From Pogonophryne albipinna (taxonomy: Eukaryota; Chordata; Actinopteri; Perciformes; Artedidraconidae), in assembly GCA_028583405.1 (NCBI GenBank), contig CM053264.1, forward strand, positions 11,367,287 to 11,431,286: DNA of 64,000 nt, written 5' to 3'. The notes under the pieces were generated by a model. The model ran no database searches. It was given only the letters and a program-made list of their open reading frames with translations, and was not told the origin of the DNA. Below are positions 20,501 through 31,600 of this stretch, in pieces. Each line of letters starts with the position of its first letter. Position 1 is the stretch's first letter. Both the position numbers and the translations under genes were made by a program.

Positions 20501-23500
20501 GTCTCGCTCCTTCTCCCTCTCTTTCTCCCTCTCTCTCTCCCTTTCCCTTTCTCTCTCTCTCTCTCTGTCCCGGTCGCGAGTCCTGTCGTCTCGCCGGTCT
20601 TCTGGTCGATCAGTCCGGCGCTCCTCCCTCCTCTCCTCCCGCTCGGGCTCTTCGGCTCTCCCCTGGTGTCGGTTTGGGGAGGCTGCTCTTTGATCTGGAA
20701 AAACAGAAAGTAAAAGCTTGGAATTTTTTTTGTATACATTTCAGTAATAAAACAAATAAAAACAAAGTGCACCCTGACCTCCGGCTCTCTCCCGGATGTC
20801 TCTGCGCTCCCTCTCTCCGTGTCCTCCCCTCCGGTCGAACGACGAGTCGCGGGCCGGCTCTCCTCGGCGCTCGCCTTCGTATCGATCTCGGTCCGAACCC
20901 CTCTCTGAGCTCCTCTCTGTAGCGCTGCGGTCCGTGCTCCTCTCGGCACTCCGCTCCCTCACCGCGCTGCTCCGGGAGTCCCAGTTGTCATGGCTGCTTT
21001 CCAGTTGGGATCCTCGGGAGTTTCTGTTTGAGCCTGAAAGGACATCAAATATCACTTAAAAAGGGGGAACACAAGCCTCTACCTGGGGAAAGCTACATGC
21101 GAGTATGGATGGGTACCGAGCCCCGGTATTAAACGGGCCCCTATTAAAGACCGTGGTACCGTTAAGCTCCGACGTTATCGGTCTTTTTATCGGTACTGGA
21201 GACATCTAAAAAATATGTGTCGTATGTATTATTGCTACACAAACATTATATTGCAGTTTTAGTTTCGCCAACTCCGTTTCTAATACACAAAAAGACTGCA
21301 ATATGCAACATGATTATTTTTAGTATTTTCGATCTCTCTCCCCCGCCTTCTTGCGAGGGGGCGGGGCAGTTTACACACACGCAGCTGCTACATGCAGCAA
21401 CACACACACACGGAGGAGAAGGCGGAGAGAACGTATTTTGATGCCAATACTTTTTGATGACAGGACTTTGACATGTAACAGAGCATTACTACACTCTGGT
21501 ACTGCTACTTTAACAAGATCTGAATACTTTTCCATCCAGTGCTTACCTTTATCAGATGTCTCAGTCCCACGTCCTCTCCCTCGCCCGTTCCTCTCCGCTC
21601 TGTCCGGCCTGTTCTCCGTCCTCGCCTCTGCTCTCCCTCCCTCTTCCCGTCCATGCCCTCTCCCATAGCTCCTGTCATCCTGAGCCGGCTCCTCCTTCCG
21701 CTCCCTTTCCCTTTCCCGCTCTCTCTCCTTCTCCTTCTCCTTCTCCTTCTCGCGGTCCCTCTCTCGTTCCCGTTCCCGGTCGCGGCGCTCTGGAGACTCT
21801 CGGCTGGGGCGGGTCTCCGTCCTGCTCTCTCTGGTGTCCTTAGCGTCTCTGGTATTGTCTCGGTTGTCACGAGAGTCTCGGGTTGTTTCCCTTCCTCTGT
21901 CGCGAGTCTCCCTTCTCTCGCGAGCCTCTCTCGTCTCTCGGTCTTCCCGTGACGAGACCTGCTCGGAGTCAAAGTCCCGGTCGTCGCGGAGGCCTTCCTT
22001 CTCACGCTTGCTGCGGCTTTCTGTTAGTTACAGAGAAAAAACAACAACTGATGAAGGAAATTATAATTTGATCAATTAATTATCTAAATAGTTGCTGTCT
22101 CCACAACATAATAATCTCTTTGAACAAGGAGTTACCGTCTCTGCGCTCAGGTCTGCGCTCCTGGGCTGGGGGGCTCCTCTCTCGTTCCCCCCGGCTCCTT
22201 TCTCGGCCTCTCGAGTGCCGCTGGCTGGGGCTGGATCTGTCGGAGCGGCGGGGGGGAGAGGAGGCGTCGTGGGAGGCGAGGGGGGATCGGGAACGCTGGG
22301 AGCTCTGAGGGGAGGAGGCAGAAGCCGGAGCTGTTGCGCTGCGATGATAGGTCGGGGAGGAGGAGCGACGGCGACGAGGAGGAGGAGACGGAGAGTGTCG
22401 CTGGGCAGAGGAACCAGAGTGGGAGGAGGGGGAGTGCTGTCGGGGGGGAGTGGGGGTGCGCTGGTGCCGTGGAGGAGAGGGAGACCTGTGGGGACAAAAA
22501 GGATGGTTCAAATAAAACCGGTTACATTATTGAATAATAACGAATAAAGCCCACCTAATCATATACAGTGGTTGTTACTAGGGCTGTCCCGAATACAACT
22601 TTTCGGGCTCCGGATATTCGGTAGTTACCAGCAGCGAATATTCGAATATTCGGCCTGCGCGCGGGGTAGTAATCAGCAGCGAACCGCTTCAACACGTGTA
22701 TTTCGGTGTATTCATTCATTTTGTTATTCTACAGTATTGTTGTTTTATAGTTATTTGTTAATGTAACCCAATTTGTGTTCTTTGAAATTGAAAAGGATAT
22801 CGCATTGTGTGTGTTACTTTCGTTGCAGCTGTATTTGTCTTAAGTGTAATTTGGCTTGGCTTCCTATTTATGGACATGCTTTTATTTTGAATGAGAGTTA
22901 GCACAGTTGACAGGAAGTTGTTGTTGCTATGGAAACAATGTGACGGAGATTAACGGAGAAAAGTAATATCTACATATAAAGACTGAGAAAGTAAACTATA
23001 ACGTTTATGGTTAAGTGTTAGCACCCCCCGAAGAGGCACAAGCTCTTATGTTGATATTGGAGATTTCAATAAATTCAATTTGAAAAAAAAAACGGGAAAA
23101 AACTAACAAAACGAATATCCAAATAACGAAATTGAAACCCGAATAGTACTCCAACGAACAAATATTCGGGTACAGCCCTAGTTGTTACACATTCATCTGT
23201 TTGCAACTTATATATCAATATTCCAATTACTTATATATAGACTAATCTGCACAATTTCTATTATATTCTATTTACTTGCACTATCATCTGTTGTATTGTG
23301 TTGCACTGTTGGAGGACCCTGTGACCTAATCATTACATTGTCGACTCTACAGTGTAGCTATGTACACATGACAATAAAAGCCTTGAACCTTACAACATAA
23401 TGTCTGGCATGAAACTTGAAACAAATCTGATGTTCAATTCCATACGCAACCCTGGCTATCTAAATATTTTTGATCAGAATAAACCCAGCACGTGCTAACC

Positions 23501-26500
23501 TGCGAGGAGGGGAGGCCAGTACGGGGGTTTTATGGGACGATGCTTTAGGAGAGCTGGATTTCTTCCTGGCTGGGGGGGAGATGCACCTCGAGGGGGGGGA
23601 GATGCACCTCGAGGGGGATGACACGCTGCCAGATCGCTCCTCTGACATCACTGACCGCTTGGCCTTGTGGGAACTGTCCGATCGGTCCCTAAAGGCAACA
23701 CATGAATGTTCAAACAGGGATTTCTTGTATGAATGACCGCACTACTAAAGAGAGTCATCTGAATGACACCACACCTGCGTTTCTCCTTCTTCTCCTTGTG
23801 TTTTTCTGCATCTTGCCCCCGATCTTTTGCCTCCTTCTGCTTCTCCTCTGACTTCTCCTTGTTCTTGTGCTTGCCTTTGTGTTTCTTCCCAACCACGGGA
23901 AGGTCCAGAGGCACTGGGGGAGGAGGACTGGGGGTACGGGGCCCTTTCTTCTTACTGTGGCTCCCTTTCGAAGGCCTGGATGGAAGATTACATTACTTCC
24001 TCAAATATAATAATGATATCATTTTTAACATTCCACATATGTTGACATCGTGGCTCTCGACCGCTACCTGGTAGTTTCTGAAACGGGCAGGGACACCAGC
24101 CCCTTCTTCTCTTTCTTCCCAGAGCCTGAGCCTTTAGTTCCACTTTTGTGTTTTGGGGATCCACTTGCCTTCCTGGGTGAAGGTGAATCCTTATTGCTTA
24201 ACGGCTCAGGAGAAGCCTGAGGAGAAGGAAAACAGTTCAGGTGAAATTAAAATCAGAGATGCTCCCAAAGGACTTTCAGAGAGGCCTGTGAGCTTTCATG
24301 AAGGAAAATCAGTGATGTAACATACCTTCGGCATGGCGGTGGCTCTTGTTTTGGCGGGGGTCTCCTCCTTCTTGATGACAATCTCATCCCTCTTGTCCAA
24401 GTTCTCCAACTTCATCAGCTCACGTTGGATCTTCTGACGCTTCATCTCTAGGGATAACTCGTAGTCGTAGTCACCGATATCTGAGTCTTAAAGTGGATCA
24501 AAAAAAAGTTGAAATGATAGAATCTGACATGCTAAAGTCCATACTTAGTTCAAATCAGAAGAAAAGAAAAAGGGACAAATCATCAGGTCACTTGAATAAA
24601 GCAAGCTAACCTTCACGATTGGCTTCCCACTCTGTGGGCTCTTCTTCACTTGCTGGGGTGCGCTCTTTTGTGATTTTGATATCCTCCTTTTCCCTGTGTC
24701 TGCCTCTGGAGGAGTCTCTCGGCTGTACATGGATACAAACACAGATGTGAGGATGACACACACACATCACTTCCTGTTTTTGTGTTCTACATAGTGGTTG
24801 CAATTAGGGCTGAACGATATATCGTGTCATGGCGATAACCGCGATATGTGCGATATTCACATCGCAGGGACGTGCGATTTTATTAAAAGGGCTGGCTTAC
24901 CTAAAGCCAGTTGAGTAGCACTTGAAATGTTTTTGCTCTATGAAGCCTGATGTACTTATATGATTCTGTTTTCTTCAAGTTTGTATTTTGTTGGTCGAAC
25001 GCACTTATTGTAAGTCGCTTTGGATAAAAGCGTCAGCTAAATGCAATGTAATGTAATGTAATGTGCGATTTTATTAATTTTTTTTCCTTTTTCAGGTCGT
25101 GTGATATTAAGTAGGTAAATTAACTCAAACACGTCATGTTACAATTATTTTGCTGCTTGCTACAAAAGGAAAACTTGCGCGGCTCATGTCAGGGGTACTT
25201 GAGTGAGTGACATGCAGGCTCTGCATGCACAGCAAACCACCAATCACAATCATTCTTGATCAGATCACAGCAGGCCCCGCCCCGCTAGTTTGCAGACCAT
25301 CAAAACACCGGTAAAAAATGAGCGAGGCACAGGAGGACAATACCGGGGAGAATGAAGATTTACTTCCAAAAAGAAAAGCAACATCTGCCATCTGGAACTA
25401 TTTTGGATACGAAAAGTTTCTTCTCTTCTTCATTCACAGATGAACCCCCTTATTTGAGGGTAAGCAACATGCATTATCATGACATGTTAGATCATGACTT
25501 AAGGTATGATGAGTCAACCAGTTAAGATCCAGACGTCCGTGACTAAAATCCTTCATCCGGTTAAATATAGTTAAAAAAAACGCAATATATATCGCAGGGG
25601 AAAAAAATATCGCAATGTCAGTTTTTTTCAATATCGTGCAGCCCTAGTTGCAATTCAGGTTTAAAAAATAAATCACATTCCAATTCAGACTATAGAACAG
25701 CTTCAGATTTGGGGTCAGTGGGCCAGAGACTGTTTTAAAATAAAGCATTGATGTATTATCACCATTACACGTTTTCTTTCAAAACTAGACTGAGGGAACT
25801 CACTCTCGCTGGGGGGGACGTGGGCTCGTCTAGGTCTCGCTTCAAGTTTTCTGGGTCAACATCCTGTCTTTTATTCTTCATCCTCTCCCGCAGATCACCT
25901 GTGGGTCTCTCGGCTGACCTGCTCCATAAAGACATAAATACACACCGTGTCAATATCATGACCCTTGTGATCTTAATTTGGAGAAGCCACAAAAAAAAAC
26001 GTAATGAAAACGAACAGGAAAGCCATATACCTTAACTATTACATAAAATCCTGATTGCCAAAATGAATAAAACAAGCCGTCTTACCGACTAAAGCTAAAT
26101 CCTTTGCCTCGTGGCTGAGTTCCATGTGTGTAGCGACAAGTGGTGCCGTAATTGCAATTACCGGACTTCAGCCAATTTCTACAGTGACTCTGAAAGAAAA
26201 CATATAGATGAGCCCCATGAGATACTGCAACATCCACTAACATAAAACAACAACACAGTAGAAACAGTAGGAGGATGTCGAGTTCTGGATAGAAAACTCA
26301 ACATGTTTTATTATCTGTTGGGAAAACACTGAATGTACTCTTCCAACATCAGAGTCCACATGATAACAAAGGTATCCCAACTGTAGCTGTGAACATGACA
26401 GGATGTGTGATTACCTAGAAGAGCATCAGGACTGTTTGAGGCAGATGATAGCTATGTGATTAATGATGATTCAGCCTCTATGGAGAGAGACATATGACAA

Positions 26501-27007
26501 GCATGCTCATTTCTGACGTGGAGCTAATCTGAAGTAAACATTGAATACTGCTTTCTATTCCTCCATCTTGTGACTGTGTAACTCCCTCTCTTGGATATCA
26601 GCATGTGAAGGACACTGTTCAGGAACTAGTTGATGCTCTGTATGTGATGACTACTTCCATTCTGGAGAGGATCACAAATACATGGATCCTGAGCTTGAAG
26701 CTCAAGCCGGTGACGAGTGATATTTTTTCAACATTATCCTACTAAAGAAGGTGCTCCCACTTAAGGAGTCCCTAAGCAAAAGACATGATGACTGACTCTC
26801 ACGATGGGGTGAACTTACATCAGCAGCATTACTCCCAGTGCTGGGGCCAAGTCTCTCAAACACACTGGGCCGGCGGGAGGGGGCGGCGGGGTTGCTGCTG
26901 CTGCTGCTGCTGGTGGTGGCGGCGGCGACGGCGGCGGCGGGGATGCTGCTGCTATCAGATATGGTTTTTGAATTCTCCACTGTTACCTTCCGCCTGATCT
27001 TGGACAT
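15006..27007 (-). CDS. zc3h13: zc3h13: CCCH zinc-finger subunit of the m6A methyltransferase complex
   Basis: Known role of the family: ZC3H13 helps hold WTAP, VIRMA and HAKAI with METTL3/METTL14 in the nucleus for N6-adenosine methylation of mRNA. Nineteen coding exons, 5' to 3' on the minus strand: 27007-26819, 26189-26086, 25918-25804, 24722-24611, 24486-24326, 24216-24068, 23975-23775, 23688-23500, 22485-22136, 22020-21547, 21033-20779, 20694-20196, 20107-19911, 19109-17907, 17723-17061, 16977-16834, 16624-16424, 15460-15297, 15203-15006. Phases agree and the sum is 5568 nt (1855 aa; human about 1670). The start is MSKIRRKVTVENSKTISD. A CCCH finger (C-x8-C-x5-C-x3-H) lies at about residues 66-85. 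Then come Ser/Pro-rich, RE/RD-rich (about 767-932), poly-Pro (about 1090-1105) and poly-Gln (about 1450-1460) stretches. The conserved C-terminal region contains EPISDDELDEIL, PLDVIDVDWS, FTPGAVLLRAGISK and LGPCCKALC and ends EVCVS. The donor at 20195 appears to be GC. Confidence 0.95.
15492..16305. mobile_element. Non-autonomous hAT-type transposon in a zc3h13 intron
   Basis: The element begins CAGGGGTCTGTG and ends ...CCGACCCCTG. It is bounded by an identical 8-bp duplication, CATTAGAC, at 15484-15491 and 16306-16313. CAGGG termini with 8-bp duplications are typical of the hAT superfamily. No transposase frame is visible, so it must have moved with enzyme from elsewhere. It lies in the intron between the third- and second-last coding exons. 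Confidence 0.85.
17526..17570 (-). repeat. CAG/CTG repeat encoding poly-Gln in zc3h13
   Basis: A CTG run on the plus strand is read as about eleven consecutive Gln codons on the minus strand within the 17061-17723 exon. Further broken Gln and Leu/Gln stretches flank it (PLLLQQPPLQQQQ). The human protein has no long Gln run at this place as far as I recall. Confidence 0.9.
19170..19799. mobile_element. MITE-like DNA transposon with inverted ends
   Basis: The left end (ggcgctttcacaccgcag) and the reverse complement of the right end (ggcgcgttcacaccgcag) match closely over about 28 bp, through TACTTTTCCCA. No transposase frame is visible. No clear target duplication was found (cagcctta on the left, tcttgact on the right), so the superfamily is left open. 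It sits in the zc3h13 intron between exons 19911-20107 and 17907-19109. The many short open frames in it are not coding. Confidence 0.75.
20200..20600 (-). repeat. Arg/Glu-coding low-complexity tract of zc3h13
   Basis: The plus strand is a CT-rich run (ccctctccctctctctc...) that reads as long RERERE/REKER repeats on the minus strand inside exon 20196-20694. Mixed acidic-basic helices of this kind are a known trait of ZC3H13. Frames on the plus strand (Leu/Ser/Pro-rich) are shadows. Confidence 0.9.
21105..21540. mobile_element. Degraded DNA-transposon remnant
   Basis: Begins tatggatgggtaccgagccc and continues with GGTACCG / CGGTACTGG motifs, like fish hAT-derived miniature elements. The right end is only weakly recognisable (tttccatcca near 21530). 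It lies in the zc3h13 intron between exons 20779-21033 and 21547-22020. A CA-rich stretch and a GGCGGGG patch lie inside. Confidence 0.4.
22579..23180. mobile_element. Non-autonomous hAT-type transposon in a zc3h13 intron
   Basis: The left end is TAGGGCTGTCCCGAATA and the reverse complement of the right end is TAGGGCTGTACCCGAATA. An identical 8-bp duplication, GTTGTTAC, lies at 22571-22578 and 23181-23188. The inside has CGAATATTCG palindromes near both ends and no transposase frame. Size is about 600 bp. Confidence 0.88.
23192..23400 (+). repeat. Retroelement 3'-end fragment, copy 1
   Basis: Shares the block tgcactgttggaggacc...gtgacctaa...acaataaaagcc with 29150-29310 in mrpl39. Both end in ATGACAATAAAAGCC plus TTGAA or TCGAA, the form of a 5'-truncated non-LTR retroelement tail. 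It lies directly after the hAT element at 22579-23180 in a zc3h13 intron. Confidence 0.6.
23572..23613 (-). repeat. 21-bp in-frame tandem duplication in zc3h13
   Basis: Two adjacent copies of gggggggagatgcacctcga(g) on the plus strand encode a repeated seven-residue unit, SRCISPP SRCISPP, on the minus strand within exon 23500-23688. The copies are identical, so the event is probably recent. Confidence 0.85.
24805..25646. mobile_element. hAT-type transposon carrying a BED-finger remnant
   Basis: Left end TAGGGCTGAACGATAT; the right end reverse-complemented is TAGGGCTGCACGATAT. An 8-bp duplication GTTGCAAT lies at 24797-24804 and 25647-25654. Inside, at about 25317-25440 on the plus strand, a short frame begins MSEAQEDNTGENEDLLPKRK and continues with ATSAIWNYFGYEK. 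This looks like the start of a BED-type zinc finger as found in hAT transposases, and it is soon stopped. So this is a deletion derivative of an autonomous element. It lies in a zc3h13 intron and is itself interrupted by a SINE tail at 24886-25062. Confidence 0.85.
24886..25062 (+). mobile_element. SINE fragment inserted into the hAT element
   Basis: Ends in gtcgctttggataaaagcgt followed by cagctaaatg and repeats of TAATG, a tail common to fish SINEs. It is flanked by a direct repeat, gtgcgattttatta, at 24872-24885 and 25063-25076. This is the target duplication of insertion into the hAT element at 24805-25646. The tRNA-like head is not recognisable, so the copy is probably 5' truncated. Confidence 0.75.
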
Positions 27008-27844
27008 TCTGCAGGACTGGAAAAAGGACAATGTTAATAAGTAGTTATCTGCATCTATACGTACCAAATAAGTAACTTGTAACACCGCTGATGCAACACA
27101 CATATTTGTTTCTTGACAAAATGCAAGCAAACGTGATTGCATTTTTTTTTGCGTGAACGTGTTTTAGAGCCATTTTAAGACAAAATCCTGACTTTAATAT
27201 TTACTTACTACTACTACATGTTAATAGATGAATTGTAATTGTTGTGTGACTACATTTCAGTGCCTGCTTTCATTCATTCTGCGAGCAGTGCTAACATTAC
27301 TGATTTTAAGCAACCAGAGCCTGATAAATCCAGAAACGATATTAGATTATGTATTCATAATTTGACCAAAATATTTTGTATTTATGTTTAAATTATGTTA
27401 TTTGTATTTTTTGGTGAGGGGGAAACAAATAGATAATTAAAGCTTCTGTAATAAAGCAACCTTCTTGAAAGACTGTTATCTATAAATATGTAGCCACTCG
27501 TGCAAAACATGCACATGATTTGCCTGGGTTTGTGCAGCGGCTCCTTCTTTGACAGTATTGCAGGTTTAGCTTAATGTTGCTAAAGTTCCTGGCTAACTGC
27601 ATGTTATTATTTAGGTGTTTAATATTCATACAAGTGTTGTATGTAAGATTATTACGTGTTGCAGGGTAATTACAATCTGTTTTGTTTTGCATGGCTCATT
27701 CAGGAACAAACAAGGCAACAAAAACAAATGCTAAAGTTAGTTAGCCAAAGAGCTAATGACTTCATGCTTTATGTTAGCGCAGGGCCTCCTCTTTCAGGAG
27801 CGTGAATGCTAGATTCTGTGCAGATAACGGAAAACATGTCTTAC

Positions 27845-28150
27845 CCAAGATAATAATTCGGCGTCGCATCTACTTTATTATAGGTAGTGGATTCAGCACT
27901 TGTAGAAATAACAAGGCTTATTCTTTAAAGGCAGAAACTGCCATGAATGGCTTCATATTGGCGAAGGGTGTGCATCATATGCGTCTTTCTTCTTCGGTGG
28001 TGTGTTTGAGCGCTGTGTTAATGTCTCCTTTGGGCTTTTATTTTGTAGGGGCTTCTCGTACCGCACTTGGCTTGTTGTCATCATTATACATGTTTCTTCC
28101 TAAAGTATATATTTGTAAACCCTTGTTCATCATGGCTGATTAATAATCCC
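27845..28150 (-). promoter_or_regulatory. zc3h13: Probable zc3h13 non-coding first exon and promoter
   Basis: On the minus strand a good donor, ATTATTATCTTGG|GTAAGACATG, ends at 27845. The exon that carries the ATG at 27007 has an acceptor just upstream (TTTTTCCAG or CCTGCAG at about 27008-27020). So the start codon lies in exon 2, and this donor is the best candidate for exon 1. The transcription start was not located; the right limit given is a guess. Confidence 0.5.
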
Positions 28151-28275
28151 ATTGTTATTAATTATACCGCTCATTTTTCAGGAGATTCAGTAAGGTAATT
28201 ATTTAAAAGCTTGTTGGTAGGCTCTGTCTTATTTTGAAAGCTTTCAGCGGAAGTATTATCAGTCTTTTGTTGCTG

Positions 28276-28330
28276 CCGGAGCCGTATAAGATATATAGGC
28301 TAGCCCTATATCTCTTTATACGGCTCTGGA
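28276..28330. repeat. Imperfect palindrome between the divergent genes
   Basis: The arms agccgtataa...tataggcta and tagccctata...ttatacggct are inverted copies of about 23-25 nt meeting at GGCTAGCC. The structure could form a hairpin or cruciform. It lies between the zc3h13 first exon and the mrpl39 start. Confidence 0.8.
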
Positions 28331-28653
28331 GAATGTTAATTAAAATGGTGCTGCTAAAGATTTCCAGCAACGGACTACAAAAATATTGCAGTTCCTTTAC
28401 ATAAGCCTCATTGAAATGAATAGCAACAGCGACCCCTGCTGTCATAAACACAAACTGCACGTCCTGTAGGTCACATGGAACTTTCCCAGCACTATTAAGT
28501 TCCTACCCGGACCTGCTTCACTGTTGTACGTCAAACAGGCATGGCGTCCTTCAGCTAAAGACACAAGCGACATACGTTTATCCATTTGCCCTTCCGTATA
28601 CATTTGCGTTTTTATTTATTTATGTAGGTGTAGAAATATATATCTTCTTCACA

Positions 28654-31600
28654 ATGGTGACCAGGACCGTGTGTCAAGTTCTCCAGCGCCGTGAGTAACG
28701 TTAGCATTAGCATGTGAGCTATCTAGGTAGAAATGTAATTTGGAGGCTGGATAAATAGACATTTTGACATGACATTTAATGCAAAGTGTAATTCATAATG
28801 ATAAGCACGCCTCTATTCTACTAAATGTCCCCAGTACGTAGAGTAACGTACAAAGACCTCTCCTTAAGTGAGAGCCAGTGTTATTATTTAATTTTACGAG
28901 AGCCTACACTTCCCATAATGCAACTCCATAGATTGTTTGGTTCCTACCCCTCACTTTGAAACACAGATTTATTTTAGAACAATTTAGTTTTAAGCCCAGA
29001 TATTGATATGACACGAACATAAAGTAGTGTCTTCATTATATATATTTACTTTATTTGGGGAATTCAAAGTGTTTAATCTGTGCATCTTACAAATTATTGA
29101 TCTAATATATCATATTCCATTTACTTGTATATAGAGTCTTAATGCACGATTGCTATTCTATTTTATTAGTTTTTACTTGCACTATTGTATCTTTTTTATT
29201 TGTTCTATGTCCTATATGTTGCACTGTTGGAGGAGCCTGTGACCTAAGTCTTTCATTGACATATCTACACTGTAGCTAATGTGCAAATGACAATAAAAGC
29301 CTCGAAGTGCTTTTGAATAAGTCTGCATCCCTTTTTCTGCTAGGTTCCATAATTTCCTCCTCTTTCTCTTCACAGGCTTTTCATCTGCCGCTGCAGCCCT
29401 GCGTGCTTCGCCTGCAGACGTCCGCAGCCAACGCAATGCCGTGTTCTCCAGAGAGCAGGCCCGGCAGAGAGCTCTGTACCCCCGCATCGAGAAGATCGAG
29501 GTGTCCATGCAGTGCCCGGGGCTGGAAGGTACTCTGCTGGTCATGAACAGAGGGATGTCCACTCCTCTGAGCTGCGCCCGGCGTGAGTTTTTTTTAAAGA
29601 ACTTACATGGAGATGTACATAAAAATCACACCCACCTCAGTTTACAGTCCACTCAAATCTACATGTTATTGCTCACATACATACATTACCCCTTTCCTTG
29701 TCAAATAAAAAATAAATTCAGACATTCATTTAAATTCTCTGACCTTTCCCTGGGTAGTCGGTATGGATGGGAATTTGAAAGCAAATGTATATTCGAATAT
29801 TCGACCCCCCAAAAAACGTTTAACCGGTTAACCGAAATGTACATATCCTATAAAAAAAATAATTGGGTAAAAAAAAAAAGATTCAACATTTTTTTTTTCA
29901 AACATTTTTTTTTCATGAACCTTTGGAAATAAATAAATACATGTTCAAATAAGTGTAGAAACCAAGTCGAATTTGTCAAATGTATTGAACTGGTGATCAC
30001 AGTTTGACAGCTATAGGCCTACAGCTTTCATGTGCGGAGGCGATTCACAATCAGGCCAGCTGTAGAGAAGACCCTCTCAGCTGGAACCGAGGTTGCGGGT
30101 ATAGCAAGGTATAGCATGTATAAGTTTAATTTAGCATAGTTTGACCTCTACACCGCACTCACTAACCTAGTCGAAATATTTCCACACATTACTCCTTTTT
30201 GACGCCATGTCTGTTGTGTAGGACTCTTCTTAGAGTGTAAATAATTACCGGACTATGACTGGTAAGATATGTTGAATACCGGCAAAACTAAATCTCTCCA
30301 GTCAAAATGTCTATGCACTTTGCCGCCACACACGGTTGCCAAGCAGCGCTTATTGTTGTTTAGGCTGGCCACTCATGTGTCGCGAGTGTTGACAGGGGGC
30401 GGGGGAGCACGCTCATGAACTGTTAGCGCCGGAACCTCGCAACGGCTGCGGAGCTCATTTGCGCCGCATTTGGGCCTAAGATGAGGTTTGAGTCTGCGTG
30501 ATCTGCGTGTAGGGAGGGGCAGCAGCCATATCATTAGCTAGCACTAGCTAGATCTGAAGGATTTGGACATAAACGCGAGTGAAGTATAACCGGACGCGAG
30601 AGAGAGAGATCAGCACCTGCAGCTCTGCCCGCTGTGAGAGACTGGTGATCGGAGCAAACCACACCTTTAGACGTCACCTAACACACTTAGCTATGCCACT
30701 GTCGTATACATTGAATTATTCAATTTGATAATATGTAAACAACTTAGGCATCCCTCCCAAAAAAATAAAAAATTAATAACAACATTAATAACTCATATTC
30801 GAATACCTGAATAATTATTAGAATACCTGAATAATTATTAGAATACCTGAATAATTATTCGAATGCCTGAATAATTATTAGAATACCTGAATAATAATTA
30901 TTAGAATACCTGAATAATTATTAGAATGCCTGAATAATTATTAGAATACCTGAATAATTATTAGAATACCTGAATAATTATTAGAATACCTGAATAATTA
31001 TTAGAACACCTGAATAATTATTAGAATACCTGAATAATTTTGAATATTGGATTAATCGTTCCCATCCCTAGTAGTCGGTACAGACAGGTATGCTTACATA
31101 TCTGAAAAAAGGTGCTAGTTAAAATTAAATATAAAAGAAAATAATCAGTTTTAAGGGAATGTGGATGCACGATAATGTGTCGCTATAAATAAACGCTTGT
31201 TTTGCACTCTGTGTTTCCCTCAGACTTGACAGAACATTATGTGGACAACTCGGCTCTGGCCCTGGTGGACGGGGAGCCGTGGTCCCTCCACCAGCCCCTC
31301 ACTCACTCCTGCTCTCTCACCCTGCTCACATTCAAAGACAACGATCCAACAATCGCCAACCAGGTACTATTACCACGAGAATATACTTAATGTGATCGGA
31401 TTTCAACATAGAGTCTCCAGCTTTTTCATAGTGACTTGAAAACTGTGAAAGAATTATGAAGGTCAGGGAGTTTCATACATTTTCAAGGGGAATAAAGGCA
31501 TTTCTTAAGTAGGAATTGGCTTTATTTGTTTCAGTACATGATAGTGTTTTTATACTTTTTTCATTTCTTATCTTAAATGATATGTTTACTCTCGTCTTTT

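Noticed and set aside
19828..20949. A 373-codon minus-strand frame with a membrane-like segment
   Set aside because: It reads through introns and an alternate frame of zc3h13 exons; the hydrophobic stretch is intron sequence.
17894..22547. Many plus-strand frames opposite zc3h13, rich in Ser, Leu, Pro and Arg
   Set aside because: They are complements of RE/RS-coding exons. The minus-strand frames carry the conserved ZC3H13 motifs and splice correctly.
30796..31040. Possible CRISPR-like array
   Set aside because: The 20-bp units are directly adjacent, without spacers, inside a transposon of a vertebrate genome.
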